Assembly: GCA_030831165.1 (NCBI GenBank)
Contig: JAURLP010000026.1
Location: 1-64,000, forward strand
Source of the DNA: Gammaproteobacteria bacterium
GTDB lineage: Bacteria > Pseudomonadota > Gammaproteobacteria > Pseudomonadales > Pseudohongiellaceae
Length of the DNA: 64,000 nucleotides
Reading direction: 5' to 3'
A program made the position numbers and the translations under genes. The notes beneath the pieces were generated by a model that did no database searches, had not been told where the DNA came from, and was given only the letters and a program-made list of their open reading frames with translations. This document shows, piece after piece, positions 51,839 through 60,885 of this stretch (the stretch's first letter is position 1; each line of letters opens with the position of its first letter).

Positions 51839-52016
51839 CAATATTTTCAGCTAGCAGGTTACATTCTTGCCTGGTGTTTATTCCTGTGACCGGTTAATGC
51901 TCATTTGTAAGAAGGGCTTAACCTGGGTGTATAAGGCGTTCTTTATTATTCTGCTTAACGGATACTGAAAATCTTCGTTCTTAAGAAAAGCTTCCTAAAA
52001 AGGTTGTTCAAGAAAG

Positions 52017-52676
52017 ATGTTGCAGCATAAACAAATAATACTAACGCTCACTGCTGCATACATTGCTGTTTTTCCCCAATGTGTCTTTACGCAAACTATC
52101 GGAATCGGGCTTTTCTCCTTGGGCGATATGTCTACCTGGGAAGAACAATCGTTTGTCGGTAATACCCAGTACCAGTTGGTAGAGGAACAGGGGCAGGGTC
52201 AGGTTCTAAAAGCTTTTTCCCAGTCTGCTGCCTCTGGCATGTTTTGTGAAGTGCATATTGATTTGACTGAGACACCCTATCTTAACTGGTCATGGAAAGT
52301 CGATAATATCTTTAATGAAAATGATGAACATACCCGAGAGGGAGATGATTACCCGGTTCGTATTTTTATTGTTGCTTCGGGTGGTATTTTTTTCTGGAAT
52401 ACCAAGGCAGTTAATTATGTCTGGTCCAGTAATCAGGCTGTTGATTCGCAATGGGAAAGTGCAGTGACCAGAAATGCCATGATGCTGGCACTACGTTCCG
52501 GGGATCGTGAAGCAGGCCAGTGGTTCAGTGAAAAACGTAATATTCGTGAGGACTTTAAAGCCCTTTTTGGGGAAGATATTACAGAAATTCATGCTGTTGC
52601 CATCATGAGTGACAGTGATAACACCGGGCAAAGCACAACCGCCTACTATGGTGATATTTTCTTTACGTCTCAGTAG
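52017..52676 (+). CDS. DUF3047 family exported protein
   Basis: A 219-residue protein with a signal peptide (about 1-25). The DUF3047 hallmarks are clear: PYLNWSWKVDNIF, GDDYPVRIFIVASGG, AVNYVWSSNQAVDSQW, RSGDREAGQWFSEKRNI and VAIMSDSDNTGQSTTAYYGDI. It looks like a jellyroll domain of the carbohydrate-binding type. No function is established for the family. It is convergent with the DUF547 gene, whose stop is 48 bases away. The ATG has only a weak ribosome site. Confidence 0.85.
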   Translation: MLQHKQIILTLTAAYIAVFPQCVFTQTIGIGLFSLGDMSTWEEQSFVGNTQYQLVEEQGQGQVLKAFSQSAASGMFCEVHIDLTETPYLNWSWKVDNIFNENDEHTREGDDYPVRIFIVASGGIFFWNTKAVNYVWSSNQAVDSQWESAVTRNAMMLALRSGDREAGQWFSEKRNIREDFKALFGEDITEIHAVAIMSDSDNTGQSTTAYYGDIFFTSQ

Positions 52677-52723
52677 AGTGGTTGACAGGAAAAAACTTTA
52701 AAAAGAAGGTTTAGAACTAAGGT

Positions 52724-53449
52724 TTAAGGTGTGGAATTCAGATTCCAGTTATATGGGAGATTTGTCCGTAAATCATTGTACTCAAGTTCAGGACGATATA
52801 ATTTAATAAAATTTTCCAGGTTGCCGTATGCATCAAAATCTTCTCCATACCAGTCAAATATTTTAGATAGCCTGAGCCGATCTCCTTCCAACAAAAGTCC
52901 TCTTTCATTGTTGAGGAAGAGCCGGGTCTGCTCATCTAATTGTTCATCGAGTCGGTCAGCCCGATAAGCTTCCTGGCGCAAGTCAGGACAGCTGATAGAG
53001 GCGCAATTTACCGCAAAGTGAATTCGAGGTTCATTTAATTTTCTAATAATATTATGTTCAATATCATCAAGTGTCAGTTGGCCGTCGGCATTTTCGAGTA
53101 CGACCACATCCCAAGGCCCTTTGAAAAAACTGCCTATATCCCTGATTGAATCAACAGGCCAATTATCAAGGATCAGTTTGATAGTGAGCACATTGTAGGC
53201 GTTGATATAAAAAGCCAGCTTTTCCTCATCTGAGCCAAGTTGCTCAACATCAAATTGGATAATCCGGTTAACGATTGAATAGAAATCAGGATCAGTGGCA
53301 ATGCTTGCATAGTTGACGAGATTAAGACGAAGGCCGTCCTTTTCAGCTGTAAGCAAATGTGACTGTAATAGCTCATCATAAGTGGCCCAGTCTGGCTCTG
53401 CGGCTAAACTTGTTGCTGTCAGTGTCCAAAAAAAAAGTAATCGAATCAT
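52724..53449 (-). CDS. DUF547 family exported protein
   Basis: A 241-residue protein with a signal peptide (about 1-17, cleavage SLA-A). The DUF547 signature is present: KLAFYINAYNVLTIKLIL, SIRDIGSFFKGPWD, LDDIEHNIIRK and HFAVNCASISCPDLR with two cysteines near residues 150-155. The fold of this family is thought to resemble papain or transglutaminase-like proteins, but activity is not proven. It is convergent with the DUF3047 gene. Confidence 0.87.
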   Translation of the reverse strand: MIRLLFFWTLTATSLAAEPDWATYDELLQSHLLTAEKDGLRLNLVNYASIATDPDFYSIVNRIIQFDVEQLGSDEEKLAFYINAYNVLTIKLILDNWPVDSIRDIGSFFKGPWDVVVLENADGQLTLDDIEHNIIRKLNEPRIHFAVNCASISCPDLRQEAYRADRLDEQLDEQTRLFLNNERGLLLEGDRLRLSKIFDWYGEDFDAYGNLENFIKLYRPELEYNDLRTNLPYNWNLNSTP

Positions 53450-53532
53450 ATCCTTACCTGTGTGAGCATTGTGCTTTATTGATGCTCCTAAGCTGATTTT
53501 GTTACAAAAAATGCGACTTTACCAATAAGTAT

Positions 53533-53567
53533 AAAAAAGCCCCTTTGCCAGGCAGTGAGGGGCTTAA
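53533..53567 (-). terminator. Terminator of the minus-strand gene ending at 53591
   Basis: Minus-strand reading: AAGCCCCT ... AGGGGCTT stem (53538-53565) followed by a T-run (A-run at 53533-53539). It lies 24 bases after the stop codon. Confidence 0.82.
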
Positions 53568-53590
53568 ATATTTTTGATGTTGTGAATTAA

Positions 53591-54625
53591 TTAAAATGCA
53601 AAATCAAAGGCATCATCAAATACTGGATTTTTTTCCTGTCCGACTAGGCCTCTGGGTAAATCAGGGTTTCTTGTGGTTGGAATACCACGTGGATCAACAT
53701 AACCGTCTTCGCCAGGTAGTCGATACTGGGTATTAGGCAAACCATTTTCATCAAAAGTCAGGTAGGTGTTGTTGTTCTGGGCGCATTCCCAGTAACGGAT
53801 TCTTAAGCCGGCATCTTCCATATCCTGGCGATGCTGATAGGTATAAACAACATTAAGCGGTTCCTGCAACATCAGATCATCATAAAAATAAACATTTACA
53901 GCCACTTTAAACTGATCATTTTCAGCGTCCCAATACTCGTACCAAATCTCAACGGTTTCTGCCTGATTACTTGTTGGTGGTGTTCCTCGGAAAAAATCAG
54001 CAGGATAAATGTCTTCTGTATGGACGACCAGTACATCACCTAATTCTTCATCCACTGCCCAGAATCCAATACTGTCTCCAGCAGCAAAATGGGTTCCATC
54101 AATATTGATATGTTCCTGGTTTATGTAAATGCGTCGAGTATCGTTACCGAGGTCGTTATGCCATAGAGAATAGCTCGGCGTGTTGATGAACTCTCTGACA
54201 TAAGGCTCCATAAACCAGCGTGGAAGGCCTGCAGGTTCACAAGTCGTCAGGCGGTCATAGTCAACCCCGGCGTTGTAGGCCTGATTGCCGAGATTAAGGC
54301 GATATTCCCATGCAGCCTTATATTCCGGAGTGAGAACACCTTCTTTAATTTCCCCATCTTCATCCAGAAACATGGCGTTGGAACGGATGCCTGAATCACC
54401 GCCTGCAGACCAGAGGCCTTCCCATTTAGGGACGCTCATATAATCATGGATTACTCCACCTTTGTAATGATCCAACAAATAATCGTAATGCTCACGGGAC
54501 GTTTCAAACGCCATCGGGAAAGGTATCAGTTCTGGAATATTTCCATTTCGCTGTGAATAAGCAAGTCCAGAGAAGCTAAGCGTAGTGCCAACAATTAAAA
54601 GTTTTATTTTTGTTTTGAAATCCAT
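53591..54625 (-). CDS. Exported DUF6152-partner family protein (copy C, without DUF6152)
   Basis: A 344-residue exported protein with a signal peptide (cleavage near AYS-Q). It parallels the protein at 46497-47543 along its length: SVPKWEGLWSAGG, TPEYKAAWEYRL, CEPAGLPRWFMEPYVREF, NDLGNDTRRIYIN, DSIGFW, FFRGTPPTSNQAETVEI and a C-terminal GEDGYVDPRG...NPDLPRG...GQEKNPVFDD. The Asp/Asn-rich ending may bind calcium. No DUF6152 gene accompanies this copy. The function is unknown; the paired paralogy and location among PQQ and cytochrome genes point to a shared periplasmic pathway. Confidence 0.75.
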   Translation of the reverse strand: MDFKTKIKLLIVGTTLSFSGLAYSQRNGNIPELIPFPMAFETSREHYDYLLDHYKGGVIHDYMSVPKWEGLWSAGGDSGIRSNAMFLDEDGEIKEGVLTPEYKAAWEYRLNLGNQAYNAGVDYDRLTTCEPAGLPRWFMEPYVREFINTPSYSLWHNDLGNDTRRIYINQEHINIDGTHFAAGDSIGFWAVDEELGDVLVVHTEDIYPADFFRGTPPTSNQAETVEIWYEYWDAENDQFKVAVNVYFYDDLMLQEPLNVVYTYQHRQDMEDAGLRIRYWECAQNNNTYLTFDENGLPNTQYRLPGEDGYVDPRGIPTTRNPDLPRGLVGQEKNPVFDDAFDFAF

Positions 54626-55219
54626 GTTTTCCCCTTACTATTTTGATCGATTTCGTATTTATTTCCGGCAGGCAGAAAAATATTGCATGCTATTCTTTGA
54701 TTGCCAAAATAATGTTATTCAGTCATAAATTTACAGGAAATTAAAGCTTCATGGTAGGGTTATTAAATGTAGATTTATGTTCAGCGTATTAATTTCAGAT
54801 GAAAGGTGCTTAACGGTGGGTGGCTATATTCAATGAGGGCTAATACTTATGAATTTTTTATATTGCTATGCTATAAAAATAACGCTAATACGAATAAAAA
54901 AATAAGAGGCGCTTGTGTCCGATCCAGCTAAGTTATTTGTTGCTGAGTATAACCCTGAGTCAAGTATAGTGAATGATTTAATGATATTTTCTTAATCTTT
55001 GCACTTTAAGGAGAACCATTAACCAGAATAGGATGCCCTTGTTAAGAAATTCCATAACATATTGATATAGTTGGTTTTATATTGAAAAAATTACTAAATT
55101 GAGTTATTTAAAAAGCGTTTTCTGGCGAGCGACATGAAAGTCTCACTTATAGTATCGCTCAAAGGAACACATTAGAATCAGGCACTTTACAGGCGAGATA
55201 AATACCTAGAGGATCATGC
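54626..55219. other. Long AT-rich intergenic region
   Basis: About 590 bases between divergent genes. A possible 26-codon reading frame, GTG 54915 to TAA 54995 (starts VSDPAKLFVAEYNPESS), has GAGG at spacing 6-7, but nothing else supports it. No terminator, repeat or RNA gene recognised. Confidence 0.35.
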
Positions 55220-56578
55220 ATGAAAGGCCTTATCCAAAAGTTTACCAATATAAAGGGAGAGGAAGTTCCGGTTGTTATTGCATCCGGCTTCTTTTTCTTT
55301 TGCCTGCTGACCGCTTTAATGGTGCTAAGGCCTGCCCGTGAAGCTCTGGGAATGGAAAGCGGCCTGGATACCGTACGCTGGTTATTTCTGGGTACTGCGT
55401 TTTTTACCTTGCTGGTAAATCCAGTATTTGGTTATCTGGTCAGCCATTTCAGACGTTTTACCTTTGTTGCCAGTACTTACCTGTTTTTTGCCGCCAGCCT
55501 TTTTGTGTTTTATTTGTTTCTGACCCTGGCACCCGAATCTATGGGGCAGATAAGCGGCAGGGTGTTTTACGTTTGGTACAGTGTATTTAATCTGTTTAAT
55601 ACCATGGTTTTTTGGGCCATGATGGCGGATACCTATAAGCTAGAGCAAAGCAAGCGCTTATATGGAACTATCGCCGTTGGCGGTACCTTGGGTGCTATTT
55701 TTGGGCCCTGGCTTAGCTCGGTATTGGCGTTGCCAATTGGAACGGCCAATCTAATTCTGGTGTCAATTCTATTTCTTGTTCTGGGGGTTTTCTTTGCCTG
55801 GCTGGTTTTTCGTTTCAGCGCCACAGTGTCTTTTGCCAGCGCAGCCGGCGATAGCCCAGTTGCAAAGGTTGATCGTGACGCGGTAATCGGAGGCAGTGCC
55901 TGGGAAGGTTTCAGCGCAGCCTTGAGTTCGCCTTATTTATTGGGTATTACGGCATATGTCTTAATCATTGCTGTTATCGGTACTTTTCTTTATTTCACGC
56001 GCTTGGATCTGGTTGCCCAGGTGGGCGACGATACGGATTTACGAACGACGCTGTTTGCACAAATTGACATGATCACTCAGGTAACCACCCTGTTTATGCA
56101 GCTAATAGTGACCGGCCATATCATGAGGCGCCTGGGAGTAGCCATTGCACTGGCAATTCTGCCAGTGATCGTGATCTTTGGCATGATTGGACTTACGATT
56201 GTCGGCACCCTGGCTACCCTGGTTGTATTTGAAGCGATTTACCGAGCGGTGCAGCGTGCAATTATGCGTCCGGCAAGAGAAACGCTGTTTACTGTTATCA
56301 GTAAAGAGGACAAGTATAAGGCCAAAGCCTTTATTGATACCTTTGTCTATCGTGGAGGAGACGTTGTTGGAGCCTGGACTGAAGGTTTAATAGGTCGACT
56401 GGGCATGGGCTTATTTGCCCTGGCGACGATCACCATTCCGATGGCGATTGTATGGGGCGCTTTAGGGCTATGGCTGGGCCTCCAGCAAAAACGCAAAGCA
56501 CAGGATCAAGACTTATCAAATACCCGTGAACAAGATGCTAGACTCGGCCTTAATAAGACAGCAAGCGTGGGCAGTTAA
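55220..56578 (+). CDS. ATP/ADP-translocase-like (NTP/NDP exchange) MFS transporter
   Basis: A 452-residue inner-membrane protein with about 12 transmembrane segments and an extended polar C-terminus. The pattern MVLRPAREALGM near residue 32, RLYGTIAVGGTLGAIFGP and RPARETLFTVISKEDKYKAKAFIDTFVYRGGD (near 350-380, quoted in part) matches the AAA-type nucleotide translocase-like branch of the major facilitator superfamily. In free-living bacteria these relatives are not known to exchange ATP, and the substrate is open. Start: GAGG is 7 bases before ATG 55220. The next gene begins 44 bases downstream in the same direction. Confidence 0.82.
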   Translation: MKGLIQKFTNIKGEEVPVVIASGFFFFCLLTALMVLRPAREALGMESGLDTVRWLFLGTAFFTLLVNPVFGYLVSHFRRFTFVASTYLFFAASLFVFYLFLTLAPESMGQISGRVFYVWYSVFNLFNTMVFWAMMADTYKLEQSKRLYGTIAVGGTLGAIFGPWLSSVLALPIGTANLILVSILFLVLGVFFAWLVFRFSATVSFASAAGDSPVAKVDRDAVIGGSAWEGFSAALSSPYLLGITAYVLIIAVIGTFLYFTRLDLVAQVGDDTDLRTTLFAQIDMITQVTTLFMQLIVTGHIMRRLGVAIALAILPVIVIFGMIGLTIVGTLATLVVFEAIYRAVQRAIMRPARETLFTVISKEDKYKAKAFIDTFVYRGGDVVGAWTEGLIGRLGMGLFALATITIPMAIVWGALGLWLGLQQKRKAQDQDLSNTREQDARLGLNKTASVGS

Positions 56579-56622
56579 TAATTTAAACAAACTTAAAAAC
56601 GAAAAAAGAGGAGCGAATTATC

Positions 56623-57597
56623 ATGACAACTGGCTCTAAAAAATCAGCAATTTCAAGACGCCGTTTCATCCAGAGTAGTGCTTGCGCAGGGACAGCCCTG
56701 GCCATGAATCCAGTATTGCTTAGTCGAGCAGCCCAAAGTGAGCTGATCATGGGAACCATTCCATCTACCGGTGAACAAATCCCCGCTATTGGGCTGGGCA
56801 GTTCAGCCAATTTTTCTCAGGTCGCCAGAAGTGAAGATATTTCTGCTTTGAGAGATGTGCTTTCGACTCACTTTGAGATGGGGGGCAGAGTATTTGATAC
56901 GGCACCCAGTTACGGCGCATCAGAAGAAGTTTCAGGGCAAATAGCGCAGGAGCTGGGAATAGCCGATGAGCTGTTCTGGGCAACGAAATTAAATGTGGCT
57001 GGTCGTGGCGGCGGGGGTGCTGATCCTGAAAGAGCACGCCAGCAAGTTGAAGCATCTTTTCAGCGTGTTAGAAGATCGGTTATTGACCTTATTCAGGTGC
57101 ACAATATGGGTGCCCCGGATGTGCAATTACCAATACTTAGAGAATACAAGGAAGAAGGCAGAATCCGTTATATCGGCATTACCACAACTTTTCCGAATCA
57201 ATATCCAAGTCTGATCAACGTGATGCAGAACGAGGAACTGGATTTCATAGGGATTGATTATGCTGTTGATAATCGAAGTGTTGAGGATGTTATTTTACCC
57301 CTGGCAATGGATCGTGGGATCGCTGTCTTGTGTTATATGCCATTTGGGCGAAACAGATTATGGTCAAGAGTGAGTGGGCAGACCTTGCCAGATTATGCAG
57401 AGGAGTTTGATGCGACAACATGGGCGCAGTTTTTCCTGAAGTTTGTTATTAGTAATCCTGCGATCACGGCAGCAACCCCTTCGACCAGTCGACCAAGTAA
57501 TATGGCTGATAATATCGGTGGGATGACGGGGCGCTTGCCGGATGAGGCTATGCGACGCAGAATGATTGCGACAGTAGATGCGCTGCCATCGGCCTGA
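56623..57597 (+). CDS. Tat-exported aldo/keto reductase
   Basis: A 324-residue aldo/keto reductase with an N-terminal twin-arginine signal (SRRRFIQSSACAGTALA). The catalytic tetrad of the family is present: D92, Y97 (FDTAPSYG), K122 (WATKLN) and H160 (VHN). The C-terminal phosphate-binding part reads NPAITAATPSTSRPSNMADN. Such enzymes use NADPH to reduce aldehydes or ketones; an exported form must either fold with cofactor before Tat export or act otherwise. GAGGAG is well placed before the ATG. It follows the transporter gene by 44 bases, perhaps one transcription unit, and converges with the next gene. Confidence 0.87.
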   Translation: MTTGSKKSAISRRRFIQSSACAGTALAMNPVLLSRAAQSELIMGTIPSTGEQIPAIGLGSSANFSQVARSEDISALRDVLSTHFEMGGRVFDTAPSYGASEEVSGQIAQELGIADELFWATKLNVAGRGGGGADPERARQQVEASFQRVRRSVIDLIQVHNMGAPDVQLPILREYKEEGRIRYIGITTTFPNQYPSLINVMQNEELDFIGIDYAVDNRSVEDVILPLAMDRGIAVLCYMPFGRNRLWSRVSGQTLPDYAEEFDATTWAQFFLKFVISNPAITAATPSTSRPSNMADNIGGMTGRLPDEAMRRRMIATVDALPSA

Positions 57598-57607
57598 TTA
57601 ACCAAGC

Positions 57608-58738
57608 CTACTTGTTTAATAAAGCCTCTATTGCGCTAAGGCAGTAGAGGACATTGCCTTTATTTGCTGAATAACCCATTAAGCCTATACGCCAGAGTTT
57701 GCCTGCGCTGGCACCTAAGCCAGCACCAATTTCAAGGTTATAGTCTTTCAATAACTGACTGCGGAAAGCAGCATCATTGATGCCCTCAGGAATAATGATA
57801 GCGTTTAACTGGGGCAGACGTTCGGCCTCAGGCACTGATAATTCCAGTCCCATTTTTTCCAGGCCGGCTTTCAGAATGTTGTGTTGTGTCCTGTGACGCT
57901 CCCAGGAATTTTCAAGGCCTTCATCGTGCAAAATACAAAGCGCTTCATGCAGACCATAGAGTGGATTGATTGGCGCGGTGTGATGATAGGCACGTTTACC
58001 TTCTCCCTCCCAATAGCCCAACATAAGATTTAAGTCCAGAAACCATGATTGCACCATGGTTTTGCGGGTTTTCACTTTTGCCAGGGCTCTGTCATTAAAG
58101 GTCACCGGTGAAAGACCAGGAATACAAGACAGACATTTTTGAGTGCCGGAATAGACAGCATCCAATTGCCATTCATCAACTTTAAGGGGAACACCGGCCA
58201 GGGAAGTCACCGTATCAACAATACACAGGCAATCGTAGTCATGAGCAAGTTTCGCCAGTGTCTGTGCATCAGATAGAGCGCCTGTTGAGGTTTCTGCATG
58301 AACAAAGGCAAGTATGCTTGCATCAGGATTAGCCTTCAGGGCAGCTTCGACCTTGGAAGGATCGACTGCGCGGCCCCAGGGGTCTTCAACAATGATGGCT
58401 TGGCCCCCACAGCGGATGACATTTTCTTTCATTCTGCCGCCAAAGACCCCGTTGATACACACGATAACCTTGTCGCCTGGTTCTACCAGATTGGCAAAGC
58501 AACATTCCATGCCGGCTGAGCCGGGGGCAGATATAGGCAGTGTCACCTCGTTTTCAGTCTGAAAGGCATAGCGTAAAAGACTTTTAAGCTCATCCATCAT
58601 GCCAATAAAAAGTGGATCAAGATGGCCAATTGTCGGGCGCGACAAGGCTTCCAGTATCCTGGGGTTAACATCTGATGGGCCTGGACCCATTAGCGTGCGT
58701 TGAGGAGGGTGGAATGAAGTAAAGTGACCTGCTGGCAT
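57608..58738 (-). CDS. Class V aminotransferase, alanine-glyoxylate type (second copy)
   Basis: A 376-residue PLP enzyme of the alanine/serine-glyoxylate aminotransferase family: MGPGPSDVNPRILEA near residue 17-31, PGSAGMECC (about 72-80), D175 (IVDTVTS) and PLP lysine K201 in SGTQKCLSCIPG. It is only distantly similar to the enzyme at 18991-20169 (KCLSCIPG here versus KGLMLPPG there), so they are probably not functional duplicates. It is cytosolic. It should convert glyoxylate to glycine with an amino donor. It stands 11 bases from the convergent aldo/keto reductase gene and is divergent from the lactate permease operon, with which it shares the metabolic theme. Confidence 0.9.
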   Translation of the reverse strand: MPAGHFTSFHPPQRTLMGPGPSDVNPRILEALSRPTIGHLDPLFIGMMDELKSLLRYAFQTENEVTLPISAPGSAGMECCFANLVEPGDKVIVCINGVFGGRMKENVIRCGGQAIIVEDPWGRAVDPSKVEAALKANPDASILAFVHAETSTGALSDAQTLAKLAHDYDCLCIVDTVTSLAGVPLKVDEWQLDAVYSGTQKCLSCIPGLSPVTFNDRALAKVKTRKTMVQSWFLDLNLMLGYWEGEGKRAYHHTAPINPLYGLHEALCILHDEGLENSWERHRTQHNILKAGLEKMGLELSVPEAERLPQLNAIIIPEGINDAAFRSQLLKDYNLEIGAGLGASAGKLWRIGLMGYSANKGNVLYCLSAIEALLNK

Positions 58739-59067
58739 AGTAAGACCCTTAATAGATTTGTTCTGATTGTGGCGTTAAATCCTGGAATGATAACGCAGTA
58801 TAAAACAGAGGGCAGAACTATAAAACGCCAAAGTGTGTTTCTTGCAATAAAGAAAGGGCTCCTTGATAATGTTTTAAAGAGATTTAACCTATAAGAATTA
58901 TATTCATTGTTTAGTCTTCAGATTTAAGGTTCAAGACATAAAGTTTAAGGGCTTGCTCGCCAATCAAGCGCTGCTGCTGGTCGGGGGGGGGGCAAGTAAA
59001 TTTACGGAATAATTATAAAACAGCTCAGTCCCCACTGATTGAGACTACATAACAAAAGGAACCGCTT
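58739..59067. other. Divergent intergenic region with G10 tract
   Basis: About 330 bases between the aminotransferase and lactate permease genes. At 58983-58992 there is an uninterrupted run of ten G residues, about 75 bases before the permease start. No gene or hairpin seen. Confidence 0.6.
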
Positions 59068-60885
59068 TTGAACTCATTGACGCTTTCGTTACTTTCCTTT
59101 CTGCCTATTCTGATTGTTGCTATATTTTTAGTAATCTTGAAATGGCCAGCCAGACGAGCCATGCCCTTGGCATATATTACTGTTGTTGCTTTAAGTCTGG
59201 CTGTGTGGAAGATTCCATTTAATCAAATTGCTGCAGCTACGGTAAATGGCATCATCGTTGCCCTGACACTGCTATATATAATATTTGGCGCCATTCTTTT
59301 GCTGAACACCCTGCAACAAAGTGGCGCCATGCGAGTCATCCGCCAGGCTTTCATCGATATCTCGCCAGACAGACGCATACAAGTCATTCTGATAGCCTGG
59401 TTATTTGGGTCTTTTATTGAAGGTTCATCGGGTTTTGGCACACCTGCTGCTGTGGCAGTTCCTCTTTTAGTGGGCTTGGGTTTTCCGGCAATGGCAGCAG
59501 TAGTTTCTGGCATGATCATTCAGAGCACGCCTGTTTCTTTTGGGGCATTAGGCACACCGATTCTGGTGGGTGTTGGTACCGGACTTTCAGGTGATAGCAG
59601 CGTTTTGGCTTACATTCAGCAGGCGGGAGTTGATGGTGCAAGCCTGGAGTCTGTCGGCAGACCGTTTTTAGAATTAGTCGCTCAAAAAGTTGCCATACTG
59701 CATGCCATTACCGGCACGTTTATTCCCTTGTTTGTGGTTGCCTTGATGACACGATTTTTTGGTGCCAACAGATCCTTTGTTGAGGGTCTTAAAGTCTGGA
59801 AATTCGCAATATTTTCTGCGTTTTCAATGACCATTCCTTATCTTATGGCGGCCTATATTTTTGGCCCAGAATTCCCTTCCATTTTTGGTGGAATGATTGG
59901 TCTGTTAATTGTTATTCCGGCAGCAAAGGCTGGCTGGTTTATGCCTGATAATGGAGAAATTTGGGATTTCCCCGACAAGGCGGAATGGGAGCCGGAATGG
60001 ACAGGGCTGGTCAAAATTCAGGCTGAGCAGAGTACGTCAGAAGAAAAAAGCAGCATGCCAATTTTAATGGCAGCTCTGCCTTATTTGTTTTTGGCCTTAT
60101 TGTTAATCATCACTCGAGTTCCGGCGTTCGGGATAAATACCTTCCTACAATCATTCGCTTTTGCCTGGTCGAATATTTTTAATTCCACTGTAGGGACTGG
60201 TAATATCCAACTCCTGTATTCGCCGGCAGCCATTTTTATTGTGGTCTCTGCATCGACATTTTTAATTCACAAAATGAGTATAAAATCCTACGGTCTGGCA
60301 GTTAAAGACTCCTGCCAAAACATGCTTAAGGTTTCTTTGCCGCTGCTGGTCACTGTGCCCATGGTGCAAGTCTTTCTCAATACCGACGGGGGCTTGGCAG
60401 GCTTCGCTAAAATGCCTAATGCATTGGCCGAAGGGGTAGCAGATTTGGCTGGATCCAGTTGGCCAATTTTTTCTACCTTTATTGGTGGTTTAGGTGCGTT
60501 TATTGCTGGCAGTAATACGGTGAGCAATATGACCTTTTCGCTGTTTCAGTTTGGTGTAGGAGAGCGCATTGGTGTTGACCCAAGCTGGATTGTTGCATTA
60601 CAGGCAGTCGGTGGCGCTGCAGGAAACATTATTTGTGTCCATAATGTTGTCGCGGCATCGGCAGTAGTAGGCTTGCTGGGTAAAGAAGGTCTGGTTATTC
60701 GTAAAACCCTGGCAGCCTTTGTCTATTATGCCTTACTGGCAGGCTCAATGGGTTATGCCATTGTTTGGTCGGGCACCCGTGGCTGGTTAAATCTGGGGAC
60801 TCTATTTAGTGTGCTGATCGTGGTTAGTCTTGTAGGATTTATCAGTATGCAATTAAGGCAGGATAAGAAAGGAGCAGACATTTAG
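59068..60885 (+). CDS. lldP: L-lactate permease (LctP/GlcA family)
   Basis: A 605-residue inner-membrane symporter with about 14 hydrophobic segments, the full length for the LctP family (lactate and glycolate permeases). Characteristic stretches are [20 protein letters not shown] near 110-130 and [15 protein letters not shown] near 485-500. It moves lactate (or glycolate) with protons. Start: TTG 59068 preceded by AAAGGA at about 8 bases spacing; no nearby ATG gives a better start. Its stop codon TAG directly abuts the ATG of the dehydrogenase gene (zero bases between), so the two are one operon. Confidence 0.93.
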   Translation: MNSLTLSLLSFLPILIVAIFLVILKWPARRAMPLAYITVVALSLAVWKIPFNQIAAATVNGIIVALTLLYIIFGAILLLNTLQQSGAMRVIRQAFIDISPDRRIQVILIAWLFGSFIEGSSGFGTPAAVAVPLLVGLGFPAMAAVVSGMIIQSTPVSFGALGTPILVGVGTGLSGDSSVLAYIQQAGVDGASLESVGRPFLELVAQKVAILHAITGTFIPLFVVALMTRFFGANRSFVEGLKVWKFAIFSAFSMTIPYLMAAYIFGPEFPSIFGGMIGLLIVIPAAKAGWFMPDNGEIWDFPDKAEWEPEWTGLVKIQAEQSTSEEKSSMPILMAALPYLFLALLLIITRVPAFGINTFLQSFAFAWSNIFNSTVGTGNIQLLYSPAAIFIVVSASTFLIHKMSIKSYGLAVKDSCQNMLKVSLPLLVTVPMVQVFLNTDGGLAGFAKMPNALAEGVADLAGSSWPIFSTFIGGLGAFIAGSNTVSNMTFSLFQFGVGERIGVDPSWIVALQAVGGAAGNIICVHNVVAASAVVGLLGKEGLVIRKTLAAFVYYALLAGSMGYAIVWSGTRGWLNLGTLFSVLIVVSLVGFISMQLRQDKKGADI

